Shown piece by piece: positions 23,477 through 36,123 of a stretch of 64,000 nucleotides of DNA. The notes beneath the pieces were generated by a model. The model was not told the origin of the DNA and ran no database searches. It worked only from the letters and a program-made list of their open reading frames with translations. Origin of the DNA: Nymphaea colorata (taxonomy: Eukaryota; Streptophyta; Magnoliopsida; Nymphaeales; Nymphaeaceae); contig NC_045148.1 in the NCBI RefSeq assembly GCF_008831285.2, positions 22,687,002-22,751,001 of the forward strand, in the 5' to 3' direction. Positions within the stretch are counted from its first letter, which is position 1; the number at the start of each line of letters is the position of its first letter. The position numbers were made by a program, and so were the translations under genes.

Positions 23477-24370
23477 ATGGCTTCTTCCATTGCTCACATC
23501 ACCTCAAACCAGAAGTTTCCTTACCCATCTACATTGAATGTAGCTAATTTCGTTTCCATAAACCTTTTTCAAAAAAACTTCCTCCTATGGAAAACACAAG
23601 TACTTTGCCTTATTGAAAGTCAACACTTGCGAGGGTTCATCAGTGGTAAAATCACTGCACCAGATCAATTCATCATTACTGGTAGCAAGCAACAAATCAA
23701 TCTAGACTACCTGCAATGGAAATGTCAGATCGACTCCTACATGGATGGATCAGAGGTACGCTCTTAGAGGATGTTCTAGGCTTGGTTGTTGGATTGGAAA
23801 TAGCACAACAAGTGTGGATTACCCAGAAAGGGAATGTTGCTTGCTCTAAAAGTCGTAGATGCATAAAAAGAAAAATATGAATATGGCAGATTACATCTGA
23901 ATCTTCAAAACCACATGCGATGAACTTCAGGCGATTGGAAAACTGGTGAATGATCACACCAAGGTTTTCCTTCTTTTGAATGGATTGGGACCAGAATATG
24001 AATCCTTCTTCACATCCATGTTGAAGCCCCCAATTCCATCTTAGAAGGAGGTGATCCCACTGCTCCAATGTCACGAAACAATGAAGCAGCTCAATGAACA
24101 AGAAGAAAACACTCAGCATCAATATGTTTTCTACACTCAAAGATCTGGATTCAATAGCCATCATAGAGGAAGAGGACAACCAACATTCTCTTCCCATGCA
24201 AGGGGGTTTTACCCGTACAACTGAGGACAACAAGAAAAACATGGGAACCTGAACCAAGCATCATCAAACCAAATAGGTGCTCAACAAAAATCTTTGGACA
24301 ACAAAGGCAAAGCTACAACAAACAAAGAAAAAGGTATTACTTGTCAGATCTGTTCTAAACTCAGTTGGCT
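23477..24370 (+). pseudogene. Copia gag pseudogene
   Basis: Begins MASSIAHITSNQKFPYP and contains NFLLWKTQVLCLIESQHLRG followed by GFISG, the standard copia gag (UBN2-type) N-terminus with its W.TQ signature. A stop falls after about 96 codons, and later parts are readable only in other frames. The zinc knuckle is cut after TCQICSK. Gag would package element RNA in cytoplasmic particles, but this copy cannot encode it. Confidence 0.8.
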
Positions 24371-24481
24371 TTTCCCTTTAAAAGAAATTTTGTGCATTGT
24401 TTTGAAAGATTCATTATATTTGTAAAAAATTAGTTTAGTAGAATGATCAAAACGTTTCACTAAGATGGTGGAACGGAATTT

Positions 24482-24916
24482 GATAATTTCAGAATGAGGA
24501 AAATTTTTCAAGAAAATGGAATTCAACATATGATGTCTTGTCCATACATGCGACAACAAAATGGACAGGTAGAGAGAAAACACAGGGTTGTTACAGAACT
24601 TGGGTTAGCTATGATGTTCTATGATGGTTTGCCGCCTAAATATTGGGTGGAGGCATCCAATACAGTAGTTTGGGTTCATAATAGAGTTCCTTCACCTAGG
24701 TTGAAAATGACCTCTCCATATGAAAATTTATTTAAAACTAAGCTTGACTATAGATATATGAGAACTTTTGGATGTTTATGTTTTCCATATCTAGGAGATT
24801 ACACCCAGTATAAACTCAATCCAAGATCATTGTCATGCATTTTCTTGGGCTATAGTGCAATGCATAACGGTTACAGGTGCCTACATGTAAAAAACGGGGC
24901 ATGTATATATTTCTAG
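24482..24916 (+). pseudogene. Copia integrase, C-terminal half of catalytic core
   Basis: The frame reads FQENGIQHMMSCPYMRQQNG and VERKH, which includes the last catalytic Glu of the DD-35-E triad, then YWVEA, VHNRVPS and FGCLCFP...FLGY. The normal GG.F/Y.S..F segment just before it is degraded, and the upstream two catalytic Asp residues are deleted. Confidence 0.85.
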
Positions 24917-25079
24917 GCACCGTATTTTTGATGAGAATAAATTCCCTTTTAAAAATATAGATGATGCGAGAACTCTAATTTCTGAAGTTGATAATGGAGA
25001 GCAAAGACAAAACGTCCACACAGAACAGCAAGTGATCTCACAACCAACTTCCTGGTATAGATTTTGTGGAAACATTTTC

Positions 25080-25912
25080 GCCAGTTATTAAACTTACAAC
25101 AATCAGAATTATCTTCATTGTTGCTCTCTCTAGAGAATGGAAGATACATGAAATTGAGATAAAAATGCATTCCTCCATGGCAACTTGGAAGAACCTACGT
25201 ATATGGATCAACCACCAGGATTCAAGGGCCTAGAAAAGCCATATATGGACTACATCAATCTGCTAGGATGTGGTTTAATAAATTCAGTGATTTCCTATTG
25301 AACTATGGATTCTTCTATAGTCCAACAGATTCCTCTGTGCTCGTACACAAAGGCGACCATGGAGTTATATGGTTGCTCTTGTATGTCAATGACATACTCA
25401 TAACCGGCGAAAGGTCTAACAGATTGAAGAAATTTATTTGAGACATCAGCCTGACCTTTGCTATGAAAGATTTAGGAAGCATCTATTATTTTCATGGTAT
25501 ACAGGTACAACATAATGAAACAGGCATCTTTCTCAACCATACAAGATATGCCAAGGAGATCCTCCAGTGTGCTAACATGCTAGATTGCAAGCCTAGCAAC
25601 ACTCCCATGGTAGAATCTCCCTACTGTAATCAACACACATCACATTTTCAGGATGCTACCCTTTTCAGGAGCTTGGTTGGTAGCTTACAATACTTAACAT
25701 TCAAACATCCGGATTTAGTTTATAGTGTTACTTTTGTGTTTCAGTTTATGCAGTCACCATTGCAATTTTATTTCCATGTGGTCAAGAAAATCCGCAGGTA
25801 TGTAAAGGCCACTATCAATCATGGTTTAAGAATAAAATCTACAGAGTCTATGCTTCTACAGGGGACTAAGATGCTCATTGGGCAGGATGTCCAATCACTC
25901 GGCGTTCAGTAA
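25080..25912 (+). pseudogene. Copia reverse transcriptase pseudogene
   Basis: Readable pieces are FSPVIKLTTIR, KNAFLHGNLEEPTYMDQPPG (one base out of frame), the catalytic block LLYVNDILITG, and the uninterrupted stretch MKDLGSIYYFHGIQVQ onward. The YVDD box is YVND at 25382-25393, which removes an active-site Asp. A stop (TGA at about 25440) follows shortly after. Confidence 0.85.
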
Positions 25913-25919
25913 CAGGCTG

Positions 25920-26349
25920 TAGCATATACCTCAGGCCTAATTGCATCTCTTGGTATGCTAAAAAGCAGCCCATCGTCGCATGATCAAGTTCAGAGCCAAA
26001 GTACCATGCACTAGCTGCAGCAGCTACTGAAATGACCTGGATCAGCTACATACTGAGAGATATTGGAGCTAGTATACACAAAACACCTGTTTTATTTTGC
26101 GATAATCTATCAGCCTTACACATGACCATAAATTTGGTACAACATAGTCGGTCCAAATATATTGAATTGGACTATCATTATGTTCGAGAAAGAGTGGTTG
26201 CCAAGCTCCTTGAAACCCAATATGTTCCTTCAAATAATCAGATTGCTGATATCTTCATGAAGCCATTGGGAAGAGCACGATTCCTTTATTTGAGAAACAA
26301 ACTTGGCAAATCTCACTTAGTCAAGACCTATTTTCTTCAAAAAAAATGA
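25920..26349 (+). pseudogene. Copia RNase H pseudogene
   Basis: ISWYAKKQPIVA-stop-SSSEPKYHALAAAATE leads into an open frame with VLFCDNLSALHM, HIELDYH-like IELDYHYVRERVV and ADIFMKPL, the usual copia RNase H end. The stop at 25981 replaces the usual Arg of the VSRSS motif by a CGA to TGA change. Confidence 0.85.
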
Positions 26350-28829
26350 AAATAATTCAAAATTATGTGAAATTCGGATGAAAATATTCTGAAATTCAAA
26401 AACATACAAATTTTGAGTTTTGTCTCCAAAACTCTCTATAAATACCCCCACAATCCCTCCTCTTGAGCATGAGCTAGCCCTTGGAGAAACTCTAGTACAT
26501 TCTCCTTTGAAGACTTAGAGTTTTTCCCTTAGCTTTCTTCCTCTTTCCATTTTTCTTTTTTTCTCCAACTTGTAGCAAACTTTATCAACCTACAACTCTC
26601 TTAGAGGCATCATCTTGGAGCTTCACTCCAAGAGGATTTAGGATCATCCAAGCACATTTTTCCAAAAGTCATTCTCATTAGAGGTATGTAGTCCTCATCT
26701 CTCTCATTTCATTTCCTTGTTTCTTCCTTTCTTAAGTATTGCTTTGATATTATCTATGCATAGTTATTTGATTTTCCATTTATATGTGAATACACTGTGA
26801 GAATGAGAGTATGGTTTGTGACTCTTTATTCCATGTTAATTTTTGAGATTGGGACTTGTTCAACCCGTGGAAAACCCTCACGAATATATAGATGTTAATA
26901 TGTATTTGCATGTTATTTTGCGTTAGTTTCCTTTTAATCATCCCATTAGGAACTCTAATGAGCAACTTATCATGTGGTTTGAGTTTTTTCCATACCCAAT
27001 AGTGAAAGAAACATATTTCCTTGTAACTAACGAAATGATTATGTTTATATGTTCATATATAAAAATTTTTGAAATCTTGTTTTCCAAAATATTTTCAAAG
27101 GAACCTTTTCCGATTTGGCTTTGGAGACTTAGCTTAGGGTTTTGCATGGTCCAAGCTTCCCTCCGGCCTACTTCAAATTTGAAGTCGGTCATTATTTTTC
27201 ATTTCTTGATTTCTATCTCATGACGACACACATGTATATACATGTTATATACATATATGCCCACATGATGATTCCTTTCATTTTCCTCTCTCTATGCTTC
27301 TATATTTTATTTTAATACTTATATGAATGCATATATATATAAATGTGTTATTTTCTCTCTATAGAATCTTTTATTTCTCTTTCCAAGTCAAATGCCTTCA
27401 TCTACAAATTTCTATTTATTTTCCTTTAAAATCTCTCATTCTATTCAAATCAATGTCATTTTTACCAACTTTTGTATATGTGTATATGTGCTAGTATTTA
27501 CACATGTATGTGCATCTTTTCTATCTTCCTTTCTTTCTTTTAAAAGCCTATTTTCTTTTTCTACTTAAATTAAGGCCTCATTGTCAAAAGCTTATACACG
27601 TATATGCATACATATAGAGATATGCATCTTGTCCTTCTTTTGAAATCTTCCATTTAATGATCATTGAAATCTCTTTCTCTATCTCTCTTTCTTCCTATGG
27701 GAGCATTTCATCTTCTCCATCCTTTCAAATATTTTTCTCCCATGGTTTAAGATCATTTTCATTTACTGACTTCACCAATACCAAAACTCAAGTAATGACC
27801 CAATATTGGATTAATGCTTGATGGTCTACAACCCCAATCCATTTTGAAAACTTTTCTTTCTTCATAAACATTTATATTAACTATAAAAACAAAAATCTTA
27901 GATGTATGTTGTGGTAGGCATGTTTTTAGATGAATGTTGTGGTAGGAATGCTTTAATTATATAGGATCAATGCATTCATGCATTACACTCACTTAACAGC
28001 ACTTGTGATCAAAGGCACCACCAAGAGGAGATGAATCTTACCTAGGTGGTAACCGAATTAGAGCAAAATCTCAAACCTACATAAAGTCTTAAGAGAATAC
28101 CAAAATGATTTCTAAAAAATGATCTTCAAATGATTTCAAACAACATTTGTAAAGATTTTCTCAAATAAAAATGTTCTACACTCTCAAGTGATTCTTCAAG
28201 AATCTCTTCAAAAGTCTGAAACATCAAACTTTCAACATTTTTCTCAAACACTACACCACATATAGAACGAAAAAGATGTTTAAGCTAAAATGAAATGCAT
28301 CGATAATACACATAGCCATTGCATTGATTACCCCCGGTAAAAGCGCCGGGAATGGTTGATCCTCATGCTGACGGGCGAGTCCCTTTCTCTCTCATTTTCA
28401 AAATAAGATCTCATTTTTCTGGAGTACTCAAAATACCAAAAATTTTGGGGATGTGAACATCGTAGAAAATCACCCAGGCAGCCGTTTGACGTGAAATTTG
28501 GACTGATGGTCAACAAGATGAAGGGAAAGGGACACCCCAAAAATCAGCCCCAACGGACCCTCCACGAAGAAATGTGCCCCATCTGAATTTGTTGAAAATC
28601 GCAGTCTCTGAAAACCAGTGGCGTTCAAGATTCTCCTTCTCCAGAAATTGGGGCTTTCCCCCAAATCGATCACAGAGATGAATAACAATACTCTGATTTC
28701 TGCTGAGCCTCCCACAATGAAATAAATGTTGTTTTGCCGGTGACAGCTCTGATCAACAAAGCCTTTAGAAAACAACAAATGCTATTAAGCAATGGACAAC
28801 ATGGAATACTCCCTTTCAATAGTAACCTG
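26350..28829. other. AT-rich, LTR- or leader-like sequence without coding capacity
   Basis: Starts with a region resembling a promoter and leader (TATAAATA at 26437-26444). It continues as AT-rich sequence full of TACATGTATATA-like palindromes (27230-27640). From about 28330 it changes to GC-richer sequence (GGTAAAAGCGCCGGG) that may be part of another retroelement. No paired LTR was found. Confidence 0.4.
26437..26444 (+). promoter_or_regulatory. Possible TATA box
   Basis: TATAAATA in a CT-rich setting, about 30 bases upstream of a CTTGAGCATGAGC stretch. It looks like an LTR or gene promoter but no downstream reading frame follows. Confidence 0.35.
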
Positions 28830-28994
28830 GCTCTGATACCATAAAGATTAGGGAGAGGAATAAGAAAGCACATAATATAATGGTTCGGCATGTATGTCTA
28901 CATCCACCAGAAGCAAGGGAGAGCTCGTATTATAGATTTTCTCTATATTGTTGTTTCACTCTACAATCACTATTTAACGTGAGTGAATACAACA
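28830..28994 (-). mobile_element. Copia primer-binding site and short LTR remnant, minus strand
   Basis: The reverse complement of 28830-28841 is TGGTATCAGAGC. To its right, read on the minus strand, the sequence begins TGTTGTATTCACTCACG and carries GGATGTAGACATACATGCCG with AACC, the copia LTR end motif. The element's internal part would lie to the left, where no gag is recognisable. Confidence 0.6.
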
Positions 28995-29165
28995 GTTACA
29001 AAGCAAGAAAACATGGAAAGAAAAATTAATTGCAATCCGTGGTGGGCAACTTTTAATATAGGTAACACTATCCAACTAATCATGGAAATACCTTGAATAG
29101 CGTTACCATAACGAGCCTCCTTCAGAACCGTTTCAACAGAAGCACACAAGAAATTCCTCTCTCTG

Positions 29166-29186
29166 GCTTTGATACCATGTAAAAGT

Positions 29187-29230
<44 letters not shown>

Positions 29231-29290
29231 CAAACATGCACAAGATAGTGTGGTTCGGTCAAGCTCGACCTACGTCCATTGTAAGCATCT
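29166..29290 (-). mobile_element. Second copia LTR/primer-site remnant, minus strand
   Basis: The reverse complement of 29166-29177 is TGGTATCAAAGC, a one-base variant of the primer site. The adjoining sequence contains an (AG)n run (29188-29227) and the motif GGACGTAGGTCGAGC...CCGAACC typical of the LTR end. It lies only about 170 bases from the previous remnant. Confidence 0.6.
29188..29227. repeat. (AG)n microsatellite
   Basis: Pure AG run within the LTR remnant. Confidence 0.95.
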
Positions 29291-29379
29291 CTCTTTCCTT
29301 ATTTCTTCACTCAAATACAAGAAATTTCAACATGCACAATGGAAGGGATACAAGAGTCAACTAGTATGTCAGCCATGTC

Positions 29380-29790
29380 TATCTACATCCAAATTTTTAG
29401 GATCTTGATTGATACTCAATTTAAATTCATTCCTTTTATAATTGATTCTAACATCTTTGGACATTGCCGGCATGATCTCTTTCCCTTTATCATGATCAAC
29501 ATTAGATTTTCTTTTCTTCAATGAACATTCGATATCGCTTGGTAGAGAGTGTTCATAGTGGCTGTGCATGATCGGAAACTCCTGCTCTAACAATGACAGC
29601 CACAATTATATTTTCTTTAATAGACATTGCAGCATTAAACGGTTTTGTCATTTGGCATTCCCTGTTTCTGTCAGTTTGGCTTGAAAATAGCAGGATAACC
29701 ATGAAGTTTGTGGCACTTATCCCTAGTATGACCAAGGCCTTGGCAATAAGTGCATTGCGGGCATCTTTGAAATCATCCCTTGGCGAGCTT
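29380..29790 (-). pseudogene. Copia gag fragment with zinc knuckle
   Basis: Minus-strand translation at 29754-29692 gives CTYCQGLGHTRDKCHKLHGY followed by P, the CX2CX4HX4C knuckle and LHGYP signature of copia gag. Stops surround it. Because gag lies upstream (rightward) of the two LTR remnants on the minus strand, it must come from a further element or a rearrangement. Confidence 0.75.
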
Positions 29791-30539
29791 TTTTGTTTTT
29801 TTGTCCTACTCATAACGTTATCTCATTATCTTATAAATATTTTTTTTTATTTCATAAACATTATCTCATACTTAGGTTTAACATTAACTCAAACATCCGC
29901 CCATTATCTCATTATCTCATTTTCTCAAAAGCATTATCTCGTATTTATGTTTGGTCTTATCTGATACATCCATCTATTATCTCATTATCTTTCAAGTGTT
30001 TTATTATCTCATAAAGATCAACACATACTTATGTTTAGTGTCACCTCATATATCCATTAACTCATATCTCATAGATGTTTTGTTTTCTCATAAACATTAT
30101 CTCTTACTTATTTGTTATTTCATACCTATTTGTTATCTCATGCATATGCATATGCAATGTTTGGACATGAAATGAAATTTGCATATTTGTAGTATGGTCC
30201 ACATCCAGCGTACACTCGTTGCATACACAAAGCGGCAGACAAAGCTCTCTCTCATACTCTTGAATGTTGTACTTTCACTATTAAATGTTTTTGTGTGCAT
30301 ATTTGTTCTTGAAATCATATATTGAATCTCTCAGTTTCATGTAGTTGTGAAACAAAACTTTCAAATTACTTAACATAAACTGGAATAAGCCAATAGTATG
30401 CATTTTTTGGGAAACTTTCCCAAGTTCTCATCCCGAACTTCCCTTTTCAGGTGATTGCAAATAAAAGGGCTGGCAATGTGGCTGGAGCATTCCTGAGATG
30501 GCCTTGTTATGCCAAATCCGGTCAATGATCTACCAGAAT
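29790..30539. repeat. ATCTCAT-rich degenerate repeat segment, copy 1
   Basis: About four diverged units of roughly 75-90 bp beginning TTATCTCATTATCT and containing ACTTATGTTTA and CATCCA-type motifs (to about 30140), followed by a CATGCATATGCATATGCAATG-like palindromic stretch and single-copy sequence. The whole segment is repeated at 43535-44308. Confidence 0.8.
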
Positions 30540-31340
30540 TTTAAGGACTAGAATCAGGAGAATTTTATGCCTTTTATTCTAAGATTTGACTCGGTTGGCT
30601 TGTTCAGTGTATCTTCTAAATAATAGTGGTTTGTTGTCAATATAGTCTGTAATGATGCTTAATAGTATACAAATTATGGACGTTCGAAAAATTATTTTCC
30701 TTTGCTATGTCTTCAATAAAAAATTTGCCTTCAATAAAAAAAAAATTGGTCTCAAAAGTTTAGGTTCACACCATCTTTAATTTTTTTTTCTAACAATATT
30801 CTACATTAATTTATGTAACAATGTCTTTGAAATAAATATTACTTGAAACACTTGACACATGGTTCCACATGACTTTTTGCTTGCTTGATGTAAATTTTTT
30901 TATTTTTTCATGTTACGTGCCATGCTTCTCATTGCAACTTTCTAAGTAGGATTGTGAAAAAATAAAAAATAAAACCATGTTCCATCCATAGCATTTGAAG
31001 ATATGAAATGATCTTTAAATGCACCAATCAAATCTAGACATACATACGCCTTGCATTACTGCAACAAGAACGTGATGTTCATATTGAACATGCATCCAAG
31101 AATGCAACGTTTTGCAAAAAAATGGCTTTGACAAAATCAATAAAATTGAAGGATGAAATATGAGATGTTTTAAATGACAGTAGAAAATGACTGAGTTACT
31201 TGTAAAATGTGGATCTGTACGTGGGTTGGAAAGAAGGAAATCAATAAAGCTTACAAAGTGGGTCTTAAAATTTTGAACTCTCAGTGTGTTGGTTACTTAT
31301 TTTGCTGTTTACCGTATACATGTCATTTACTTGGACCATC
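30540..31340. other. Sequence present in copy 1 but missing from the 44.3-kb copy
   Basis: AT-rich sequence without a recognised gene. In the second copy 30539 is joined almost directly to 31341. Confidence 0.7.
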
Positions 31341-31803
31341 TGATGTATGGAGTAGTTTGCGGTGAAATAATGCATGAATTAATTTAAGTTCTCCTTCCTA
31401 GACATTATGCGGGGTATTATGTTCCATCAAAAAAATTGACTTTACAATTGTGATTTGCAACCAGTTCAGATGCAGATGATTTATCTCCAATTTGGTTGAA
31501 TGAATTGTGAAATTTTGAACAGTATTATAAATTAAAAATCATATTTTTCTCAAAATGCAACATATTAAAACAGTGCATATATATCACATGTTCCAATTAG
31601 TGCCTCCATTTGGATCTGATTGCAGCAACAGCTTGTTGGGGGTATGCCTCCTACCTTTATCATTTAGGGAGCAGGTTGTTTCCCATGTTTTACAGTGAAA
31701 GAGAGTAATGCCCAAAGCACCTCCATTTCATGAGAATTTTATTCTTAACGCAGCTAATAAGCTGAGTTTATTTCTATTGAGACAAACACTTGTAAATTTT
31801 TTT
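31341..31803. repeat. Repeat adjoining block C, copy 1
   Basis: Matches 44309-44815 in the same orientation. Part of it also matches, inverted, the last part of the window (about 63940-64000). It contains GACATTATGCGGGGTATTAT. Confidence 0.8.
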
Positions 31804-33979
31804 CTTCAAATCCGTGGGGCCTTTCTTTTCTTGCTGAGTGATTAGCTTGCATGGGGACACTGGAGAACAGATGAAAGAAAAATTACAGACAATTAGGAAA
31901 AGGGAGTCATTGACGGTGGCAAGCTTAACCCATGGGGCAAACTTAACCCATGGAAAGCAAAAAAAATAAAAGATGAAATAAAGAGAAGAGTGAAATCCAT
32001 GTGGCAAACTTAATCATTGTGGCAAACTTAACCCAAGGAAAGCCCTTTTAAAAGTAGAAATCATATCAAATCTAAAAGTAAAATTTTGGATCACATATCT
32101 TATAAGGAAAGAAAAAAAAATTGTCAAAAGCTAAATGGGCTTACTGTACATTTTGTAAACTTCGACTCACACAAAATAAGAGTTGTACCACTCACTCTTT
32201 TATCACAAGTTGGAAAAATAGTTAGTGAGGATGTATTGTAGACTTAAGCCATACTTAGACTGAAACCTTGCAAGTTAATATTTGGTTACGTCTCTCTCAT
32301 TTACCTCCTATATTGTGACTTCGTAGCAAGGCTTTTTAAACCTATAATAGATATTAAAAGGAAAAGAAAAAGAGAATCAAGCAGGGTGTTGCAGTTGTGT
32401 AGCCTCCCCTGCTTTGCCTTACTTAAGAGGGAGAGAGTCTTTGTTCGGCTAAGGTTCAACTTGTGAATGGTGAAAGCCTTAGAATGAGGACAAATCGAGT
32501 GAGAAAAAGCCATGGGTTTGACCAGCAGAGTGTTGTTGGTGACCTTGCTAGTGGTTAGAGTCATAGTAGGATTCGCAAACAATAGATGGTCAGAGCATGG
32601 CCCCACTTTCTTAGTTCACCATTTAACCCTTAGAAAAATTAAAAGGAGGGAGAAGATGAGGGAAAATTAGGAAAATTGTGCCAATAAGGGGTGTTACACC
32701 TTTATGAAATAATTTAGAACCCCTCCCTACTTTTTACAAATGTTTTAAATAGGGCTGCAGCCATGAAAGACCCCACTAATTTGTTGAACTTTTTAAATAA
32801 CAGTTGTAAATTTTTAAAACTTTTTAAGCAGCCTCAATTTTCTTAAAATAATTACATAAGGGGGTTTCCGGCCCCATTTTATACAAAATTTGGAAACAAA
32901 AACCAAGGTTCTTAGGTTTGAAAATCTATTCCATTTTGTCTATTTATTTGAAATTTCAAATGTGGGTTTGATATAGACTTTTCCATTTAAAATTGAGTTC
33001 ATGAGGAAATATTTTTTGATGCCTCCTTGACTTTTGTTAACTGTTAAAGAAAGTTCGCAAGCATGCTTTTGTATGTGAAGTTTTTATGTGTATTTGGTAG
33101 TATGTGTATAGCCAACAATGAATGGATTATTTGGCCTAGCCATGATATGGTCCGAGCTACTCAATTGGTCAAGGTTATCCTTTTGTCCTAGGTTAATCAG
33201 GTTGAGTAGGGGTCAGCGCTCATTATCTAAGTCATTTTATTGTTTTGCAACTGAGTCTATCTTCTATTTTTGAGCATGCCAATCGTTAGAAACACTTTCC
33301 AACTTCTTCACTTAAGGGCCAATTCCAACGTAACCCTTCCATTGATAAAAAAATAAAGAGATAGTAATATAAAGGGACACACATAAAAGAGACAAAATTG
33401 GTTATCTCAAACAGCGCAAAAGGGCTCCCTACTTACCTAGGTTTGGTACCCAAGGGATTTTCCATTAGATTATGTTCCTTACGGCATCCAAATGCAACGT
33501 GTCTAAGGAGGTGTTGCTTCGAAGAAAGGAAAATCTCATGCTATGTGCATTCAACAAGGACAAACCATATCCCATTTTCCCATGTCTTTTCATGGTCGCA
33601 TGAGAACAAGAATTGCTGATTGCATAATAAATACCAATACCTATAATAAGGCCAAGGGTATAGGCTTATGGATAAAGTCATCCAACAACACACCTCCTCT
33701 GTATGCTAAAACCATGAGGATCTGCCAATGACATTCATGATGTGCACCCATAATTTACCAGAGATCTCCCAATTGATGTTAGCATCAGTGTCACGAAAGA
33801 TGTTGTTTCTTAATTTCTTAAGTATCCCCAAAGGTCATGGGTAGACTAAGACGCTAGACAAGCTAAGACCATTTTACAATAGAGACCTCTTCCACCATCA
33901 ATGGGTTGCCTCGACACTTCTTCATTTTGGGATGTTTACATCAAACTTATGCCCAAGTACCTTCACCATTTCTTTGCAC
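31804..33979. other. Intergenic, nothing clear
   Basis: Contains a small cluster of GGCAAACTTAACCCATGG repeats (31917-32040) and AT-rich sequence. Short frames on both strands lack family or splice support. Confidence 0.5.
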
Positions 33980-35900
33980 ATCAATAGTGGATAAAGACAT
34001 GATCTTCTGTTTCAATTTGTCTATGATAGATCACACATTGGTTGGCTAAGGCATAAACAACTCTTTGTGTTCTATCATAAGTCATTATATATACCTACAT
34101 AGCCAAAAAAGGTGCACCATTTAGCTCTAGAAATGGCAACATTATTTCACATTATAAGTTTACTTTTGTCTAATACCTTGTGAAGACAATTCACTTCATA
34201 GGTGCCTGGGTGGTGGACCGTTGCTACTTCTTTGTCTCCCATGATCAAGATGTCATTGTCATAAAGGAAACTAGTATGATGAATGGCATATGAAATCCAA
34301 TGTGAGTTCAACTTTGACTAGTCTCTTGTTTGTGAATACTGTTCATCTCATAAAGGGAGGACTCTAGGATCAAGTTGTAAAAGAGAAAGTTTTTATTATA
34401 AATAAGGTATTCTACTATGCCCAATCCCAACTCTTTGATGATAAATGGGTGGTCTTGCTATTATCCACCATCCATTGAATCTGATGATTAATGTCATTCC
34501 AACCCCACAAGATGCTTTTGCATAATCAGGAACACTGGGACTTTACATGACACGTCAACATACTATCAGTCTTTAAATATTTGTTTCGCACAAACAATGC
34601 CCACAACAAGCTTGTTGTTCTTGCCTAGAAGAGCAAAAAGATCATGTGTGCTTTGTATCGGAAATGTGAATTTCAAACTGGAACACTGGCTTCCTCTAGA
34701 GGGTAACATAGGTCTTTTAGCAGATGAGGGGCTTTTTTTTGTTCTCAATGTCAGCCTATAGAAAATGACAGCATAATCTTTCAACCATTACCATAATTGA
34801 CCTGGCCAGTCAGAAAGCTATCATCAAGTAGCTGATGATTTGATTCAAAACATAACAATTAAATATTGTATATCAGAGTATCAAAGGATTTTTTTTTCAT
34901 CCTACGTTTCTCCACTTTCCCAACAAGGCAGACACAAGCTTTTAGGGTTCATTTTCTTCAAGAATAGAGAGAGGCCATGGTAAGTTTTGGAGAGAGTCAA
35001 CTCTCAACTGAGAGTTTTGGAAGTAAACTAAATTCTACGTTCATTAACATAAAACAGGATGAATGTAGATTTCTGGTTATTCACGAGCATTCCAGCTTCT
35101 CTTTCCAATTCTCTAAGGATATTTCAAACTTCTCCCACTCTATTTTATCGCCCTACAAAAAATCATTGCACCTACATAAAAGATACCGAGAATACTTGCC
35201 TAAACCCCTCTGAATTTAGAGAATTTGATTTCCATATTGAGAGCCAACCATTCCAGCCTACGCAAAAAGAAAAAAAAAATTGAACCACAACTGTGAAAAG
35301 ATAGAAGGAGAGGGGATCTCTCTGATAAAGCCCCCTCTGACTATAAAAAAAAAAAGAAATGAAAAAAAAAAAAAAACTTCATATCTTCCATTAATAATGA
35401 GAGCATATGAATTTGTTTCTTCACATGTCATTACCTTAGAAACCCAATTATCACAAAAACCAAGGTGGTGTAGGGATTTCCTAATGAAGTTTCATTTAAC
35501 TTTGTCATACACCTTTGACATATCATGGTTCAGAAGCATTGATTGGCAGTTATGGTTAGCTAAGATATTAACCATCTAGCATCCAAACCTATTCATGAAT
35601 ATGTTTATTAGGCAGAAATGCTCCTTGATAATGATTAACAGTTTTAAAGAGGACCTTTTCCATTCTGGCTGTCATGACTTTTGAAATGATCTTGTAAATG
35701 CTATTGCACAATGCATTGAGCTGAAACTCCGTGTTGTTGGAAGCATTAGGAGTTTTACATTATAGTCCTGCATTAAGTGAGACATTGTCTTGCATCTTGA
35801 GCAAAATTTTATTTGTGCTTTTCATTCAACTCTTTGTGATTGGACATCATCATAATTGCCACACTTCAACTCCACCATTGGACGGAACGTTAAGGAAAGT
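33980..35900 (-). mobile_element. LINE-C, highly decayed reverse-transcriptase-bearing LINE, minus strand
   Basis: Minus-strand translation yields reverse transcriptase pieces in the right order: LCNSIYKIISKVMTARMEKV (about 35710-35645), YQGAFLPNKHIHE, NHDMSKVYDKVKWNFI (motif A, about 35533-35480), EAGMLVNNQKSTFI (about 35100-35050) and a zinc-knuckle segment RVVYALANQCVIYHRQIETE with DHVFIH (about 34080-34010). In the last the second Cys of the knuckle is Tyr. Stops and frameshifts are frequent and no YADD box is recognisable. It is older than LINE-A. Confidence 0.75.
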
Positions 35901-36123
35901 AGTATCTCCACACAATTTCGAGGATATCCTATCTGCAGTTCAACCTTTGTGAAGGGATCGACTTCCATTCATTCCCCACCCAGCACCCTGGCTACACCCG
36001 TTTGTTCCATAGGATGGACACCAAACAAGAAGTCTCTACTCACTAGGGGATTTCAAGGGACACCCCAATATAGAGGTCCATTATAAGGACCCATCTACTC
36101 GCAAGCAGTTGACCTCCCACTCG

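Larger units (their letters stand above)
23442..26349 (+). mobile_element. Ty1/copia retrotransposon, internally deleted and degenerate
   Basis: The element starts with a TGGTATCAGAGC primer-binding site at 23442-23453. It then has gag (from 23477), a short CCHC remnant (TCQICSK at about 24336), integrase C-terminal half (24482-24916), reverse transcriptase (about 25080-25912) and RNase H (to 26349), the copia order. Protease and the first half of integrase are missing between about 24370 and 24480. Many stops and frameshifts interrupt it. A 3' LTR is not recognisable. Confidence 0.9.
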
